Notes under the pieces: model-generated | Seen by the model: only the letters and a program-made list of their open reading frames with translations | Database searches by the model: none | What the model was told of the DNA's origin: nothing | Shown: piece after piece, positions 63,127 to 64,000 of the stretch | Layout: each line of letters opens with the position of its first letter | Position numbering within the stretch: the first letter of the stretch is position 1 | NCBI GenBank assembly: GCA_947650365.1 | Contig: OX393551.1 | Coordinates: 2,624,001 to 2,688,000 of the forward strand | DNA from: Chamaelirium japonicum | Taxonomy: Eukaryota > Streptophyta > Magnoliopsida > Liliales > Melanthiaceae | Direction of reading: 5' to 3' | DNA length: 64,000 nucleotides | Made by a program: the position numbers and the translations under genes

Positions 63127-64000
63127 CGTGCGAATGAATTAGAATGGATCGTATGAATGAATTAGAGTGGATACATTCGTACAAATGAATTAGAATGGAT
63201 CGTACGAATGAATTAGAATTCGCACGAATGAGTAAGAATAGATCGTACGAATGAATTAGAGTGGATCATATGAATGAATTAGAATGGATCGTATGAATGA
63301 ATTAGAATGGTTCGTGCGAATGAATTCGAATGGATCGTACGAATGAATTAGAATAGATCCAATCTAATTCATTCATACGATCCATTCTAATTCATTCGTA
63401 CGATCCATTCTAATTCGTGCGAATGTATCCATTCTAATTCATTCGTACGATCCATTCTAATTCATTCGTACAATCCATTCTAATTCATTCGCACGATCCA
63501 TTCTAATTCATTCGCATGATCCATTCTAATTCATTCGTACGATCGATTCTAATTCATCCATTCTATTTCATTCGTACTATCCATTCTAATTCCTTCGTAC
63601 GATCCATTCTAATTCATTCGCACGAATGTATCCATTCTAATTCATTCGTACGAATGGATCGTATGAATGAATTAGAATGGATCGTACGAATGAATTAGAA
63701 TGGATCGTGCTAATGAATTAGAATGGATCGTACGAATGAATTAGAATAGATTGTGCGAATGAATTAGAATGGATCGTACGAATGAATTAGAATGGATCGT
63801 ACGAATGAATTAGACTAGATTGTGCGAATGGATTAGAATGGATCATACGATTGAGTAAGAATGGATTGTACGAATGAAATAGAATAGATCGTACGAATGA
63901 ATTAGAATGGATCGTATGAATGAATTAGAATCGATCGTACGAATGAGTAAGAATGGATCGTACGAATGAATTAGAATGGATTGAATTAGAATGAATCGTA
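63127..64000. repeat. Minus 63127-63355, plus to 63650, minus to the end
   Basis: 63358-64000 repeats 43575-44253, including the flip at 63650 (ATTCATTCGTACGAATGG). The apparent open frame 63516-63698 crosses that flip and is not a gene. The array continues past the window edge. Confidence 0.88.

Larger units (their letters stand above)
1..64000. repeat. 23-bp satellite array filling the window, both orientations
   Basis: Every line of the sequence is made of a 23-bp unit or its reverse complement. A consensus copy lies at 1117-1139: CCATTCTAATTC followed by an 11-bp half holding CGTACG and GAT. The first half contains spaced ATTC words, so the unit may descend from a shorter ATTC-type repeat (inference). 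Common variants replace TAATTC by TATTTC or TTACTC, CGTACG by CATACG, CGCACG, CGTATG or CGTACA, and CATTCG by CCTTCG. A 28-bp form carries a 5-bp insertion before TCC (GAATGTATCC or GAAGGTATCC in place of GATCC), and a short form ends AATTCAATCC. No unrelated insertion was seen. The family is not one I recognise, and neither chromosomal position nor species can be read from the sequence. Confidence 0.97.

Noticed and set aside
1..64000. CRISPR-like array
   Set aside because: The 23-bp repeats are contiguous, with no unique spacers, no leader and no cas genes.
1..64000. Human-type satellite II/III (ATTCC-based)
   Set aside because: Both are rich in ATTC words, but here the period is 23 bp with a fixed CGTACGAT core and no runs of the pentamer.
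1..64000. Telomeric repeat array
   Set aside because: No short G-rich telomere motif is present, and unit orientation alternates, which a telomere does not.
1..64000. Heat-shock-element or POU/homeobox binding sites from the repeated TTC, GAA, TAATT and ATTCAT words
   Set aside because: The TTC and GAA words around the core are 4 bp apart, not the 2 bp of a heat-shock element. The other words are too short to mean anything in a 35% G+C repeat.

Overview
This 64-kb window is one uninterrupted block of satellite DNA. Nearly every base belongs to a 23-bp tandem unit (a textbook copy is at 1117-1139). The unit has a 5' half CCATTCTAATTC, a palindromic core CGTACG and a closing GAT. It is about 35% G+C, with two CpGs per intact unit. 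I found no protein gene, RNA gene, transposon or single-copy sequence. The size and the repeats of repeats point to eukaryotic heterochromatin (centromeric, pericentromeric, subtelomeric, or a sex or B chromosome). I do not recognise the satellite family and cannot name the organism.

The array is not head-to-tail. Unit orientation flips roughly 80-90 times, giving alternating plus blocks (top strand reads CCATTCTAATTC) and minus blocks (top strand reads GAATTAGAATGG) of about 25 bp to 3.2 kb. Block boundaries below are read by eye and good to about 10 bp.

Layout. (1) 1-16495: 2.8 tandem copies of a 5,839-bp higher-order repeat (HOR) that itself contains eight orientation blocks. Copies 2 and 3 have exactly the same spacing. 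Copy 1 has a 62-bp deletion and one extra 23-bp unit. (2) 16496-33600: a mosaic of plus and minus blocks with a diverged 2.2-kb piece of the HOR (about 23580-25790), a 555-bp tandem duplication (about 19400-20510) and a 1.3-kb segment repeated 7.4 kb apart. (3) 33600-47400: long blocks, including the longest minus block (36070-39258), which contains a 1.2-kb tandem duplication. (4) 47400-58900: the most finely broken part, with a long imperfect palindrome centred near 48209 and a cluster of shared junctions at 51.2-52.3 kb. (5) 58900-64000: larger blocks again. The last 640 bp repeat 43.6-44.25 kb.

The most informative signal is at the orientation switches. A few asymmetric junction sequences recur many times, each in both orientations (for example GGATACATTCGTGCGAATCC and its reverse complement). 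So the array grew by copying and inverting segments that already contained switch points, as well as by unequal exchange of 23-bp units. Transcripts crossing switches would fold into double-stranded hairpins. That is inference; no promoter is visible.
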